64,000 nt of DNA from Clostridia bacterium (GTDB taxonomy: Bacteria > Bacillota > Clostridia > Christensenellales > CAG-138). The notes under the pieces are model-generated. The model ran no database searches. It saw only the letters and a list, made by a program, of their open reading frames with translations, and was not told the DNA's origin. The DNA is taken from the NCBI GenBank assembly GCA_017509785.1, contig JAFWOT010000012.1, positions 319,476-383,475 on the forward strand. The letters run 5' to 3'. Position numbers and translations under genes: made by a program. Positions 55,036-63,785 of this stretch are shown here, piece by piece; the first letter of the stretch is position 1, and every line of letters begins with the position of its first letter.

Positions 55036-55407
55036 TTATTTTGTATTAAGCATTTCGATCAGCTTCATCGGATCCATCGTCTGCCCTCCCATCCCCTTCA
55101 AGCGCATCATCATTCCGATGAGATCCATCGGATCCGGCCTGCGGTTCGCCGCCTGTTTTTTCGGGCCCTCGTTCACTTCCTTCCTTTGCGCCCCGCGTGA
55201 GAGAGCCTCCGGCTCGATGCCGAACCCCGCCGCCGCAAACCGAAGCTCTCCCGGAGCCACGAATGGCGTCATCGCGATAAAGAACTCCCTTACCTGCTCC
55301 GCGCCCTGCTCCTCGCGGATGCGCCTCGCGAGTTTCAAAAGAGGGGACGCCTCCTCGCCTTGCGGCGCGTTCCCCGGCGGCAGATTTCTCATCGGTATTC
55401 GCTGCAT
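55036..55407 (-). CDS. Small unknown protein, Met-rich C terminus
   Basis: 123 residues from ATG 55407, with GAGG eight bases upstream (a GTG at 55416 is the alternative). No signal peptide. A helical middle (LLKLARRIREEQGAEQVREF), a basic linker (KEVNEGPKKQAANRRPDPMD), and a methionine-rich tail (LIGMMMRLKGMGGQTMDPMK). I do not recognise a family. It is divergent from another small unknown gene 90 bases away, and the two share a compact promoter region. Confidence 0.6.
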   Translation of the reverse strand: MQRIPMRNLPPGNAPQGEEASPLLKLARRIREEQGAEQVREFFIAMTPFVAPGELRFAAAGFGIEPEALSRGAQRKEVNEGPKKQAANRRPDPMDLIGMMMRLKGMGGQTMDPMKLIEMLNTK

Positions 55408-55447
55408 TGGGCTCACCTCACTTCGATATTACTCTATTCCGCGCGTG

Positions 55448-55475
55448 TTCAAAAAGTTACCCTGCGGCATATAAT
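55448..55475 (+). promoter_or_regulatory. Promoter of the small plus-strand gene, divergent region
   Basis: -35 TTCAAA (55448-55453), 16-bp spacer, perfect -10 TATAAT (55470-55475). The minus-strand sequence TTGAAC at the same place may be the -35 of the divergent gene, so the two promoters would overlap. Confidence 0.7.
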
Positions 55476-55497
55476 CTACCGAAGGAAGGAGGCAGTT

Positions 55498-55761
55498 ATG
55501 AAAAGAAGCATCAGGGACAGCCTGAATAAAGCTCCCGCGGCTCCGGCCGAAAAGCCGCCCGAGAACGCTGAGGCCGTCATCGAGAGGTATTCCGGCATGA
55601 GCGAATCGGAGCTTATGAGCGCGCTCATGGCGGAGACCTCCCGCCAGAGAGCGGAGGGGACGTTCGACGAAAGTTCGATAAAAAAGGGCATGGAGGCTTT
55701 GGCCCCCATGCTCGGCGAGGATCAGATGAAGCGCCTGCGGGAGATACTCTCCCGATTATAG
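55498..55761 (+). CDS. Small unknown helical protein
   Basis: 87 residues. GGAAGGAGG lies just before ATG 55498, so expression is likely. A disordered Pro/Ala-rich N-terminal third is followed by two helices (MSESELMSALMAETSRQRAE and a tail GEDQMKRLREILSRL). No family recognised. It ends one base before the stop of the convergent rlmL-like gene. Confidence 0.65.
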   Translation: MKRSIRDSLNKAPAAPAEKPPENAEAVIERYSGMSESELMSALMAETSRQRAEGTFDESSIKKGMEALAPMLGEDQMKRLREILSRL

Positions 55762-55762
55762 G

Positions 55763-56896
55763 TCATTCGCCGCGGGGCTCCTTTATAAAGCCCTCTTCGG
55801 CAAAATAGCGGTACAGCGTGCAGACCATCCCTCCGTTCGAGAGTTTGCGCCTGCGGTCGGCCTTTCGGCCGTAGATGCGCTCGAAATCCCTGTGCGAGGT
55901 GATCACGTTCTTATCCCAATGGGTGAGCGGATCGAATTTAACGCGCATGGTCTTATAGAGGCGCTCCGCCTCGCGCTTTTCCATGAGGCGTTCGCCGTAT
56001 GGCGGGTTGCAGACTATTATGCCGCTTTCACTCCCAAGGTCAAGTTCCTCCACGGAACGGACCGCCCAGCGGATATTGACTCCCGCCTTCTTCGCGTGCT
56101 TTTTGCAGACTTCTATCGCGTGCGGGTCGATATCCGAGCCGACTATATCCGGAGTTATATCGCGGACAGAATCGCGTGCCTCGACGCGGGCGAGCTCAAA
56201 GGGCTTGCCGGTAAGGAACGCCCAGCTTTCGGCGGCAAAGCTTCGGTTCATGCCGGGGGCCATGTTCCGCGCTATCATCGCGGCCTCTATCGGCATTGTG
56301 CCGGAGCCGCACATTGGATCGGCAAGAGGGACGTCCCCGCGGTATCTCGCAAGGCGCACTATCGCGGCGCCAAGCGTCTCGGCTATCGGCGCCGCGACGT
56401 TCCAAGTCCTGTATCCGCGCCTTGACAGACCCGCGCCGCAGCAGTCGAGCGCGGCGGTGACTTCATCCCTCAAAAGGCCTATCTCGATTATTATCTCCTC
56501 CCCGTCCTCGGGAAGATCGTGCGTACGGTACGCCTCAAAGAGGGAATCGACTATCGCTTTTTTGGCGATGCGCTGACAGTCCGAAACAGCGAAAAGCTTG
56601 CTCTTTGCGGATTTTCCGTTGACGTGGATGAAGCTTCTTCGTCCTATATACTCCCTCCACGGGATGCTCCTTACGCCGGAATAGAGCTCCTCAAATGATT
56701 CGGCGTGGAATTCGCCGACTATCATCAGCACCCTCTCGGCGGCGCGGAGCCAAAGGCAGGCCCTCGCCATGGCGTCGTACCCGCCGCAAAAGATTATTTT
56801 CGCGTCGTTGACGGATTCGATCTCTATGCCGAGTTCGCGCAGCTCGTCGGCGACGACGGACTCAAGTCCGAGCTTGCATGTCGCTATGAATCTCAA
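55763..56896 (-). CDS. THUMP-domain class I rRNA methyltransferase (RlmL/YpsC-like)
   Basis: 377 residues. A THUMP RNA-binding region (about 45-160) precedes an SAM-dependent domain with PMCGSGTMPIEAAMIARN near 192, a GSDIDPHAIEVCKKHA motif near 253 and the catalytic N-P-P-Y in IIVCNPPYGERL near 295. It probably forms m2G in 23S rRNA as YpsC/RlmL does. The start overlaps the TPR gene by four bases (ATGA). Confidence 0.9.
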   Translation of the reverse strand: MRFIATCKLGLESVVADELRELGIEIESVNDAKIIFCGGYDAMARACLWLRAAERVLMIVGEFHAESFEELYSGVRSIPWREYIGRRSFIHVNGKSAKSKLFAVSDCQRIAKKAIVDSLFEAYRTHDLPEDGEEIIIEIGLLRDEVTAALDCCGAGLSRRGYRTWNVAAPIAETLGAAIVRLARYRGDVPLADPMCGSGTMPIEAAMIARNMAPGMNRSFAAESWAFLTGKPFELARVEARDSVRDITPDIVGSDIDPHAIEVCKKHAKKAGVNIRWAVRSVEELDLGSESGIIVCNPPYGERLMEKREAERLYKTMRVKFDPLTHWDKNVITSHRDFERIYGRKADRRRKLSNGGMVCTLYRYFAEEGFIKEPRGE

Positions 56897-58662
56897 GATC
56901 GCTCTCCCCCGTTTTCCGGATCGTCGGGGCGATCCTTCTCGATGATGGTCTTTAAGACTCTGTCAAGCGCGTTCATGAGCCTGCGCTCCGTGACGGAGTA
57001 TTTTTCAAGTATGTTGGGGTCGGTCATTATATCACAGCGCTCGCAGGCAAGGAGCTCGACGGCGGCGGATAACGCCTCGGACTGCGCCTTCGTGATGGGC
57101 GGAAATTCACCCTCCAGGCACATGAGGAACTTCTCGACGATGTTCCCCGCCGCGCTCATCACCTCGGGGCTCAGTATCTTTTCGGAGACCATGCCGATCC
57201 TGGGGAAAATGTCGCGGTAATTCTTCGGTATGCTGACGTTGGAAAGATCTATCAGATTGACGCGCCCCTCGAGAAGGGTCCCGTCGGAATACGCGAAGAA
57301 GTGTTCCTCCGCGCCCATGCGCTTTAGAACGCCAAGGGCTTCCATCTTCGTCTGGCGGCTTACGTCCACGTCCGCTAAAAGCTCGCGCAGCTGGAGCTCC
57401 GCGCGTTCGTCGCCAAGGAAGCCCATAAGCTCCATGAGGCTCCTCGACGTGGTGAATTCATAGAGTGAGAACGCCCAGCGGATCTTTTCCCTGTATTCGG
57501 GATCGTTCCGCCAGCGCTCGATGATGCTCTCCGTTCCGGACTCGCCGGGCTGCAGAACGGACTTTATCTCATCCAGTATGACGGGCAGCGGGAGCTGATA
57601 ATGTACGGGAAGCGGGAGTTTCGAAATCGCGCTTTCGGGATCCTCCGCCGCTTCGCGGCAGGCGGATCGGTAGTATTTGGCGACGTGATCCGCCCGGTCG
57701 ATGCGGACGAGCTTATCGTAGACGTCGCCCGCGCGGGTGTGATCCTTCAGCGCCATGTACGATATGCCGAGCCTGTGATTTGTGAGCCTGTCGTAGGGCA
57801 GGAGCCTGACGAGCCTTTTTGCGGTCGTCAGCGCGCCTTCGAACGCGCCCGATTCAAAGAGCGCCCCGTTCACACGAAGGAGCGTCTCCGGATCCTCCGA
57901 TTCGCAGGCGGAGAGCTTTTTAATGAGTCTCGAACGCTCCACCTCGTTTTTGAGGGAGACGGCACACATGAGCTTCATTCCGAGGGCGCCCCAATCATCG
58001 GCGTTGATCTCAAGGAGCTCGTCGAGATACTTCCCGCTTTCCTCATAATTCTGGGTGCAGAGGCATGAAAGAGCGAGCTTATAGAGTATCTCCGTATCGG
58101 AAGGGTACTCCGCCCGAAGCGCGCGGAGCATGGTGACAGCCTGCCCGAACTCGCCGCAGTCGACTGCGATGAACGCCCTTCGGACCTTATCGTCCCTACC
58201 TATGAGGGATGCGTCCTTCAGTATAGGTTCCGTATCGGATTCGAGCGAATCGAGCATATCGAGCGCGTCGAGCATGGCGTCGGTTCGTTCAGAGATCTCA
58301 TCCGTCAGTGCGAAAAAGCGGTTGAAGCAGGTCCGTGCGCCTTCGTTCTCGCCGAGGCCGAGGAAATTGAACCCCGCGATGCAGAAGCTCTCCTTGCGGA
58401 ATTCCTCGTCAACGTGCATGAAGGGTATGATGAGCCTGTTCGAATCGTTGAACCTGGACATATCCGTCAGCACCTCGGCTGCGGCAAGACGGGTGTCGAG
58501 ATCGTAAGGGTCGAGCTCAAGCGCCTCGGCATACATGGAGACCGCGCTCACGGGATCGTTTTGGGCGCGCTTCGCGTCCCCGCGCTTTGCGTAGAAAGCG
58601 GAGTCCCTGACGAAGCTCAGCACCTTGCCCCTGTTATTCGATCCTTCAAGTTTTTCAGTCAT
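56893..58662 (-). CDS. TPR-repeat protein of unknown function
   Basis: 589 residues. Repeated helical pairs of TPR type, e.g. NDPVSAVSMYAEALELDPYD near 38, YPSDTEILYKLALSCLCTQN near 200, LLPYDRLTNHRLGISYMALK near 300. No membrane segment or enzyme motif is seen. The ATG lies in the last codons of hslO (ATGACTGA), so translation is coupled. It probably acts as a scaffold, and the partner is unknown. Confidence 0.8.
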   Translation of the reverse strand: MTEKLEGSNNRGKVLSFVRDSAFYAKRGDAKRAQNDPVSAVSMYAEALELDPYDLDTRLAAAEVLTDMSRFNDSNRLIIPFMHVDEEFRKESFCIAGFNFLGLGENEGARTCFNRFFALTDEISERTDAMLDALDMLDSLESDTEPILKDASLIGRDDKVRRAFIAVDCGEFGQAVTMLRALRAEYPSDTEILYKLALSCLCTQNYEESGKYLDELLEINADDWGALGMKLMCAVSLKNEVERSRLIKKLSACESEDPETLLRVNGALFESGAFEGALTTAKRLVRLLPYDRLTNHRLGISYMALKDHTRAGDVYDKLVRIDRADHVAKYYRSACREAAEDPESAISKLPLPVHYQLPLPVILDEIKSVLQPGESGTESIIERWRNDPEYREKIRWAFSLYEFTTSRSLMELMGFLGDERAELQLRELLADVDVSRQTKMEALGVLKRMGAEEHFFAYSDGTLLEGRVNLIDLSNVSIPKNYRDIFPRIGMVSEKILSPEVMSAAGNIVEKFLMCLEGEFPPITKAQSEALSAAVELLACERCDIMTDPNILEKYSVTERRLMNALDRVLKTIIEKDRPDDPENGGERS

Positions 58663-59563
58663 CTGTTCTGTTTCGGGAACGCGCCTCCCCGAGAAGGCGG
58701 CGCAGCTCATCTCCGGTAAAATGATACTTTTTATTGCAGAAGCGGCAGGTGAGTTCCGCCTTGCCGTCCTCCTCTATCATTTGATTGAGCTCGTCTTCGC
58801 CCATTGAAATGAGGGCGGATTCGATCTTCTCCCTCGAGCAGTCGCAGACGAATTCCGGCTCGTATTTCTCGTTGAACTCGGGATGCAGCTCGCCGATGAG
58901 CTCGATTATCGCGTCCTCGAGATCGAGACCTTCCTCTATGGTCTTCGTGAGACCGGTTATATCGTCGGCCTTGTATTCGAGGGCAGCGATATCCGATTCG
59001 CGGCAGAAGGGCAGCGGCTGGAGAAGTATCCCCGAAGCCGCCCGAACTTCACCCGTCGCCGGGTCTACCCGGACTCCGAGATACACGAGCGAGGGCTGCT
59101 GCTCGCTCTTCACATAATAGTTCGCAAAATCGTTCGCGATCTCGCCGTCGGTTATCGCGCACCTGCCGACGTAGGGCTCCTTTAAAGAGAGGTCGCGTAT
59201 AACGCGGATCTCTCCGTTCGAGCCGACTATGCCCGAAACGTCGAGCTTGCCGTTTTCCTTAAGGGGGAGTTCGACTTCCGGGAAATCGACGTATCCCTTG
59301 ACCATGCCGCCCTCATGCCCCACGGCGACGAGTCTGCCGCCCGCGCCGTCGCCGTCGAAAATGACGGTGAGGTTGTCGGAGGAGCTCTTGAGCTGTACGC
59401 TCATCATGGCAGTCTGCATGAGGAGCCTGCCGAGCGCGGCCGTGCATACGTGTGAAAGCCCGTGAGCCTTCCTTGCGGCTTCAACAAGGGCCTTTGCGGA
59501 TATCGCAGTCATATTTACGGAGCCCTCCATGAGGAGCCCCCTTATTATCTTATCGTTATTCAT
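58655..59563 (-). CDS. hslO: Redox-regulated chaperone Hsp33
   Basis: 302 residues. The substrate-binding N-terminal domain (AALGRLLMQTAMMSVQLK) and the C-terminal zinc switch with C-D-C near 243 and C-R-F-C near 276 match Hsp33. Oxidation of these cysteines activates the chaperone. ATG 59563 has GAGGAAA upstream. Confidence 0.95.
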   Translation of the reverse strand: MNNDKIIRGLLMEGSVNMTAISAKALVEAARKAHGLSHVCTAALGRLLMQTAMMSVQLKSSSDNLTVIFDGDGAGGRLVAVGHEGGMVKGYVDFPEVELPLKENGKLDVSGIVGSNGEIRVIRDLSLKEPYVGRCAITDGEIANDFANYYVKSEQQPSLVYLGVRVDPATGEVRAASGILLQPLPFCRESDIAALEYKADDITGLTKTIEEGLDLEDAIIELIGELHPEFNEKYEPEFVCDCSREKIESALISMGEDELNQMIEEDGKAELTCRFCNKKYHFTGDELRRLLGEARSRNRTDD

Positions 59564-60296
59564 TGCGTTTCCTCGCTGCAAATTGGATCCTTTCGTCGTT
59601 TGGCGATACGGGTTCCCGCGTGAAAGCCCTGTACGCCTCGTATTCAAAGCCCGCGTTGTCAAGCCACGAGCCAATTTCCCTTTCGGAGTGCGCTCTCTGG
59701 ATATGCGTCTCATCGAAGCGTTCATAGAGCGCGCCCTGCTTTTTGAAGAAGCTCAGCTCCATGCGGATGAGCTTCGAGCTCTCGTCATATACGTTCTGCC
59801 ACAGATACGCCGTCTCCTCCCCGTTATCGACGAAGCAATTGCACCCGAGCACCTCGCTGAGCTTATACCTCGACGAGACGTCGAAGAGGAGCATCCCGCC
59901 GGGGACGAGCGAATCATGCGCCGCCCGGAAAAAGGCGCGGACGTCGGCGGGCGAGGTCAGATAGTTCACCCCGTCGCAGCAGGCGACGACGAAATCGACC
60001 TTCCTGTGAAGGGCGAGCCTGCGCATATCCATGCGGACGAAGCGCAGATCGGCGTTAGCGAGACCGGCCTCGCGCTGCTTTTTCACCGCCTCGGAAAGCA
60101 TCTGCTCCGAGATATCGGAAGCTGTGACCCTGCGCCCCGCTTTTGCCAGACGCAGGCTCATCTCCCCCGTCCCGCAGGCGCATTCGGCAACGGAAGCGCC
60201 ATTCGGGATGAACGAGAGCAGATACTCCGCCCAGGCGTCTCGGTCGAAGTCGGTCATGAGAGAGTCGTATACCGATGCGAATTTCCCGTACTGCAT
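59556..60296 (-). CDS. Class I SAM-dependent methyltransferase
   Basis: 246 residues. Motif I is ECACGTGEMSLRLA near 40, with ASDISEQML (motif II) and FVVACCDGVNYL, PGGMLLFDVSS (later motifs). Substrate unknown. ATG 60296 is chosen over in-frame starts upstream because a sigma-A promoter ends six bases before it and no ribosome-binding site is present. First gene of the methyltransferase-hslO-TPR-rlmL operon. Confidence 0.88.
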   Translation of the reverse strand: MQYGKFASVYDSLMTDFDRDAWAEYLLSFIPNGASVAECACGTGEMSLRLAKAGRRVTASDISEQMLSEAVKKQREAGLANADLRFVRMDMRRLALHRKVDFVVACCDGVNYLTSPADVRAFFRAAHDSLVPGGMLLFDVSSRYKLSEVLGCNCFVDNGEETAYLWQNVYDESSKLIRMELSFFKKQGALYERFDETHIQRAHSEREIGSWLDNAGFEYEAYRAFTREPVSPNDERIQFAARKRNE

Positions 60297-60302
60297 ATTT
60301 CT

Positions 60303-60331
60303 ATCATAATACATAAACGCGGCTTTGGCAA
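60303..60331 (-). promoter_or_regulatory. Promoter of the methyltransferase-hslO operon, predicted leaderless
   Basis: Minus strand: -35 TTGCCA (60331-60326), 17-bp spacer, -10 TATGAT (60308-60303), then AGAAAT and the ATG at 60296. Confidence 0.78.
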
Positions 60332-60398
60332 CCCCGATAGGAGGCGAAGCCGCCAAGCCGCCGTTATTCGATGGTCACGGACGCTGCGCGCCCTGTGT

Positions 60399-62282
60399 TC
60401 AGCGGTAGATCTTATACCTGCCGCGTCTCGATCTCGAATGCCTTCTCTTCTTTGCGGTGAGGAGCAGATAGACGATGATGAGCAGGGCAATCGCAAGTAT
60501 GGCGATGAATATCCAGAAGAGGAGCCCGTCGCCGCCGCTCCTGTGGAGGAAGAGACCGTTGGAGGTGAGCTGGTAGCCGTTGCCGTTCGCGGTAAAAAGC
60601 CAGACGGCATCCGGAGTTACCCCGCCGCTGATATAGCCGCGTTCGTCTATCGTGACCGGGACCGCCTTAAGGCTCCTGCCCTTTTTGACAGAGCTCAGCG
60701 CCATGCCCTGTGAGACGATGACGTAGCTCTGACCGGCCTCGACGTGATCCGCCGGGGCGTAGACTTCGGCGCCGCTCTCGTCGACGATGCTCTTATAGAG
60801 GGTAACGGTATTATCCGAAGCGGGCACCCTTGCGGAACGGAACACGTCCTCGTCAAGGAAGAGGTAGTGCTGAATGAGACCGTCCTGCATCGTAAAAAGC
60901 GTATTCTCATAATATGCCCAAACGGTGTACTCCGCCCCGCCGCCGTTCTTGCTGACGTTGAGATTGCATACGTCGCGCCTTGACCCGGTATCGCGGTTGA
61001 CTATATCGAAGGGCTCCTCCGTTTCCCCGACAGCGTTCTGCGCCGCCTCAACTGCGGAAGTCGCCACGAGGTCGCCTTCAAACAGGAGCTGTTCCGCACC
61101 GCCCGCCTGCGGGCGATAGTAAAGCGCGGCGCGGCCTATCACGTCGCCGATCTTGACCGGCGCGGAGACTCCTCCCTCCGGAAGCTCCGGCTCATGCCAG
61201 AAGAAATCCTGCGCGGTGAGATGCCCAAGCTCCTCACGGAGACCGGTTATCTCCACGGAGGAGATATCGACTTCGGCTGTAACGAAGCCGTTGTTGGGAT
61301 CGTCGGGCGAATAATTCGAGGTCTGGATATTGAATCCGTTTGTGACTCCGAAGCTGTTCACGAGATCCTGCGAGGTATAGTGTACGTACCTATCGAATCC
61401 GTAATCGAAGAGCGTCCTCGCGCTGTGGAAACGGTAATAGAATTTTGAAGTATCGTAGTTGGGGTCGCCCATCAAAACGGCGATGAGAGTCACGCCGTCC
61501 TTCTCCGCGGCTTCCACGAGGCAGTAACCGGCGACGTTCGTCTCGCCCGTCTTACCGCCGATGGCGTATTCATACTCGTTTGTGGTATCCCAATCGATGC
61601 CCTCCTTCGTGTAAAGGAACTTGTTGGAGGTCTGTATGGTCTTCGTGAATTTGCCGTTCGCCTCGACGACGGTGTATTCGATGGTCTTGATTATCTCGCG
61701 GAAGGTATCGTTTTCGAGCGCGTGCCTCATAAGCAGCGCCATATCGTATGCTGTGGTATAATGATCGTCGTCATGCAGACCGTGGGGGTTGGTGTAATGA
61801 GTGCCCGTCATGCCGTATTCGACGGCCTTTTCGTTCATCATCTCGACGAAACGTTCAATGGAGCCCGCGACCGCGACGGCAAGGCAGGCGCCGCAGTCGT
61901 TCCCCGAACAGAGCATCAGCCCGTAAAGCAGATCCTTGATAGTGACGACGTACCCGTATTTGAGACCGAGAAGCGAACTCTTGGAACCGAAACCGTTCTG
62001 CGCTTCCCAACCGCAGGAATACTGCCGATCTATGCTGCCGCAGTTTTCAAGCGCGACGATGCAGGTCATTATCTTCGTTGTGCTTGCGGGATAGGCCTTC
62101 TCGTAGCCGTTCTTTTCGTAAACGACGGTATCTGTGTTGGCCTCATAAAGAAGAATATTCGGAGTCGTTATCTTGTCGACCTCATCCTTATAGGATCCGC
62201 CGTTCGAGGGTGCGGCTGCGGCCGGGAGCGCGGCGTTGAGCAGCATCAGAAAAGCGATAAATATATAAAAGATTCTCTTCAT
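60399..62282 (-). CDS. dacF: D-alanyl-D-alanine carboxypeptidase (DacF-like, intact)
   Basis: 627 residues. A signal peptide (to about residue 24) leads to an S11 domain with SxxK in PASTTKIMT (near 66), SGN in MLCSGNDCGACLA (near 123) and KTG in IGGKTGETNVAG (near 245). A C-terminal beta domain and, unusually, a membrane helix (LLFWIFIAILAIALLIIVYLL) with a very basic tail follow. It trims pentapeptide stems. It is the catalytically complete relative of the degenerate protein at 15951-18074. Confidence 0.93.
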   Translation of the reverse strand: MKRIFYIFIAFLMLLNAALPAAAAPSNGGSYKDEVDKITTPNILLYEANTDTVVYEKNGYEKAYPASTTKIMTCIVALENCGSIDRQYSCGWEAQNGFGSKSSLLGLKYGYVVTIKDLLYGLMLCSGNDCGACLAVAVAGSIERFVEMMNEKAVEYGMTGTHYTNPHGLHDDDHYTTAYDMALLMRHALENDTFREIIKTIEYTVVEANGKFTKTIQTSNKFLYTKEGIDWDTTNEYEYAIGGKTGETNVAGYCLVEAAEKDGVTLIAVLMGDPNYDTSKFYYRFHSARTLFDYGFDRYVHYTSQDLVNSFGVTNGFNIQTSNYSPDDPNNGFVTAEVDISSVEITGLREELGHLTAQDFFWHEPELPEGGVSAPVKIGDVIGRAALYYRPQAGGAEQLLFEGDLVATSAVEAAQNAVGETEEPFDIVNRDTGSRRDVCNLNVSKNGGGAEYTVWAYYENTLFTMQDGLIQHYLFLDEDVFRSARVPASDNTVTLYKSIVDESGAEVYAPADHVEAGQSYVIVSQGMALSSVKKGRSLKAVPVTIDERGYISGGVTPDAVWLFTANGNGYQLTSNGLFLHRSGGDGLLFWIFIAILAIALLIIVYLLLTAKKRRHSRSRRGRYKIYR

Positions 62283-62313
62283 TCAATGATCCCCCACTTA
62301 TAGGTTACCTCTT

Positions 62314-62342
62314 ATTGTACCACTTTTTTGCGAACTTGTACA
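62314..62342 (-). promoter_or_regulatory. Probable promoter of dacF
   Basis: Minus strand: TGTACA (62342-62337), 17-bp spacer, TACAAT (62319-62314), with about 25 bases of leader. Confidence 0.6.
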
Positions 62343-62458
62343 CCCCCATTTCGACAATTGCGTATTTTTTCGTCTCCGTACGGAAAACATAAAGGTTTAT
62401 TTTGCCCTCCCAATCTGTTATAATAGGGGTAAACAGATCCCGATAAGGAGGAAATAAC

Positions 62459-62659
62459 ATGAAATACAACGTAAAGACCGCAGGCATGGGCTGCGCGCAC
62501 TGCATCGCCAACATGACGAAGGCAATGGAGGCCATGAACGCGAAGGTCACCCGGATGGAGCTCAACGATTTCGATATCGAATTCGAAGGCACGCCCGACG
62601 AGATCCGCGCCGCCGTCACGGAGCTCGGGTTCGATTTCATCTCCGCTGAGGAAAAATAA
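62459..62659 (+). CDS. Heavy-metal-associated (HMA) domain protein
   Basis: 66 residues forming a single HMA fold with metal site G-M-G-C-A-H-C (C-x-x-C near residue 12). Stand-alone HMA proteins are copper or zinc carriers, but no exporting ATPase is nearby. AAGGAGG lies upstream. It is two bases from mnmA, so the two are co-translated. The upstream gap 62343-62458 holds an extended -10 (TGTTATAAT, about 62415-62423). Confidence 0.88.
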   Translation: MKYNVKTAGMGCAHCIANMTKAMEAMNAKVTRMELNDFDIEFEGTPDEIRAAVTELGFDFISAEEK

Positions 62660-62661
62660 GC

Positions 62662-63771
62662 GTGAGCCGCGTGATCGTTGGCCTCTCGGGAGGCGTGGAT
62701 TCCGCCGTCGCCGCTCTGCTCCTGAAGGAGCAGGGCTATGAGGTCGTCGGCGTTTTCATGAAGAACTGGGAGGAAAAGGACGAAAACGGCGTCTGCACGG
62801 CGACCGCCGACCGTGAGGACGCTCTCCGCGCGGCGGACGCGATAGGAGTCCCCTGCTATACCGTCAATTTCACGAAGGAATACGCCGAAAGGGTGTTCTC
62901 GTATTTTCTTGACGAATACAGGAAGATGCGGACGCCCAACCCCGACATACTCTGCAACACGGAGATAAAATTCAAGGCCTTCCTCGAATTCGCCCTCGGC
63001 ATGGAGGCGGATATCCTGGCGACCGGACACTACGCAAGGCTCGACAAGACCTCCCGGCTGAGGCTCCTTCGCGGGGCTGACGCCAACAAGGATCAGACCT
63101 ACTTCCTCGCAGGGCTCGACGAGGAGAAGCTGCGCCGCGTGGTCTTCCCCGTGGGAGGCCTCACGAAGGCGGAGGTGCGCGATATAGCGCGGAGAGCCTC
63201 CCTTCCCAACGCCGAAAAGAAGGATTCGACCGGAGTCTGCTTCATCGGCGAGAGGGATTTCAAGAAATTCCTTATGGACTTTCTGCCTGCAAACCCGGGC
63301 GATATCGTCGACCTCACGGGAAGGAAGCTCGCACGGCACGACGGGCTTATGTATTATACCCTCGGCCAGAGGAAGGGCCTGGGCATAGGCGGGAAAGATT
63401 TCGGCACGGGCGAAAGCTGGTTCGTCGTCGGAAAGAACGTTAAGGAGAACCTGCTCATAGTTCAGCAGGGCGAGCACGAGGAGCTTTATTCGACCTCGCT
63501 CACCTGTGGGAAGGTAAGCTTCATTTCAAAGAGGCCGGGTAACGGCTCCTTCCGCTGCACGGCGAAATTCCGCTACCGTCAGCCGGATCAGGGCGTTACG
63601 GTCGAATTGAAGGACGGCGGCTGCCGGATCGTTTTCGACGAGCCGCAGCGCGCCGTGACGCCCGGGCAATGGGCCGTGCTGTACGACGGCGACGAATGCC
63701 TCGGCGGAGGCGAGATCGACGAAGTCGTTCCTTTAAAGCCCCTGCCGAAATTTTTATACGATAATCATTGA
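62662..63771 (+). CDS. mnmA: tRNA-specific 2-thiouridylase MnmA
   Basis: 369 residues. The PP-loop [15 protein letters not shown] (near 7), [14 protein letters not shown] with the first catalytic cysteine, [10 protein letters not shown], and [16 protein letters not shown] with the second cysteine (near 193) identify MnmA, which thiolates U34 of Lys/Glu/Gln tRNAs. The GTG start follows the HMA stop by two bases, with GAGGAAAA inside the HMA gene as ribosome-binding site. Confidence 0.95.
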   Translation: MSRVIVGLSGGVDSAVAALLLKEQGYEVVGVFMKNWEEKDENGVCTATADREDALRAADAIGVPCYTVNFTKEYAERVFSYFLDEYRKMRTPNPDILCNTEIKFKAFLEFALGMEADILATGHYARLDKTSRLRLLRGADANKDQTYFLAGLDEEKLRRVVFPVGGLTKAEVRDIARRASLPNAEKKDSTGVCFIGERDFKKFLMDFLPANPGDIVDLTGRKLARHDGLMYYTLGQRKGLGIGGKDFGTGESWFVVGKNVKENLLIVQQGEHEELYSTSLTCGKVSFISKRPGNGSFRCTAKFRYRQPDQGVTVELKDGGCRIVFDEPQRAVTPGQWAVLYDGDECLGGGEIDEVVPLKPLPKFLYDNH

Positions 63772-63785
63772 TGGAGGAAAACACC

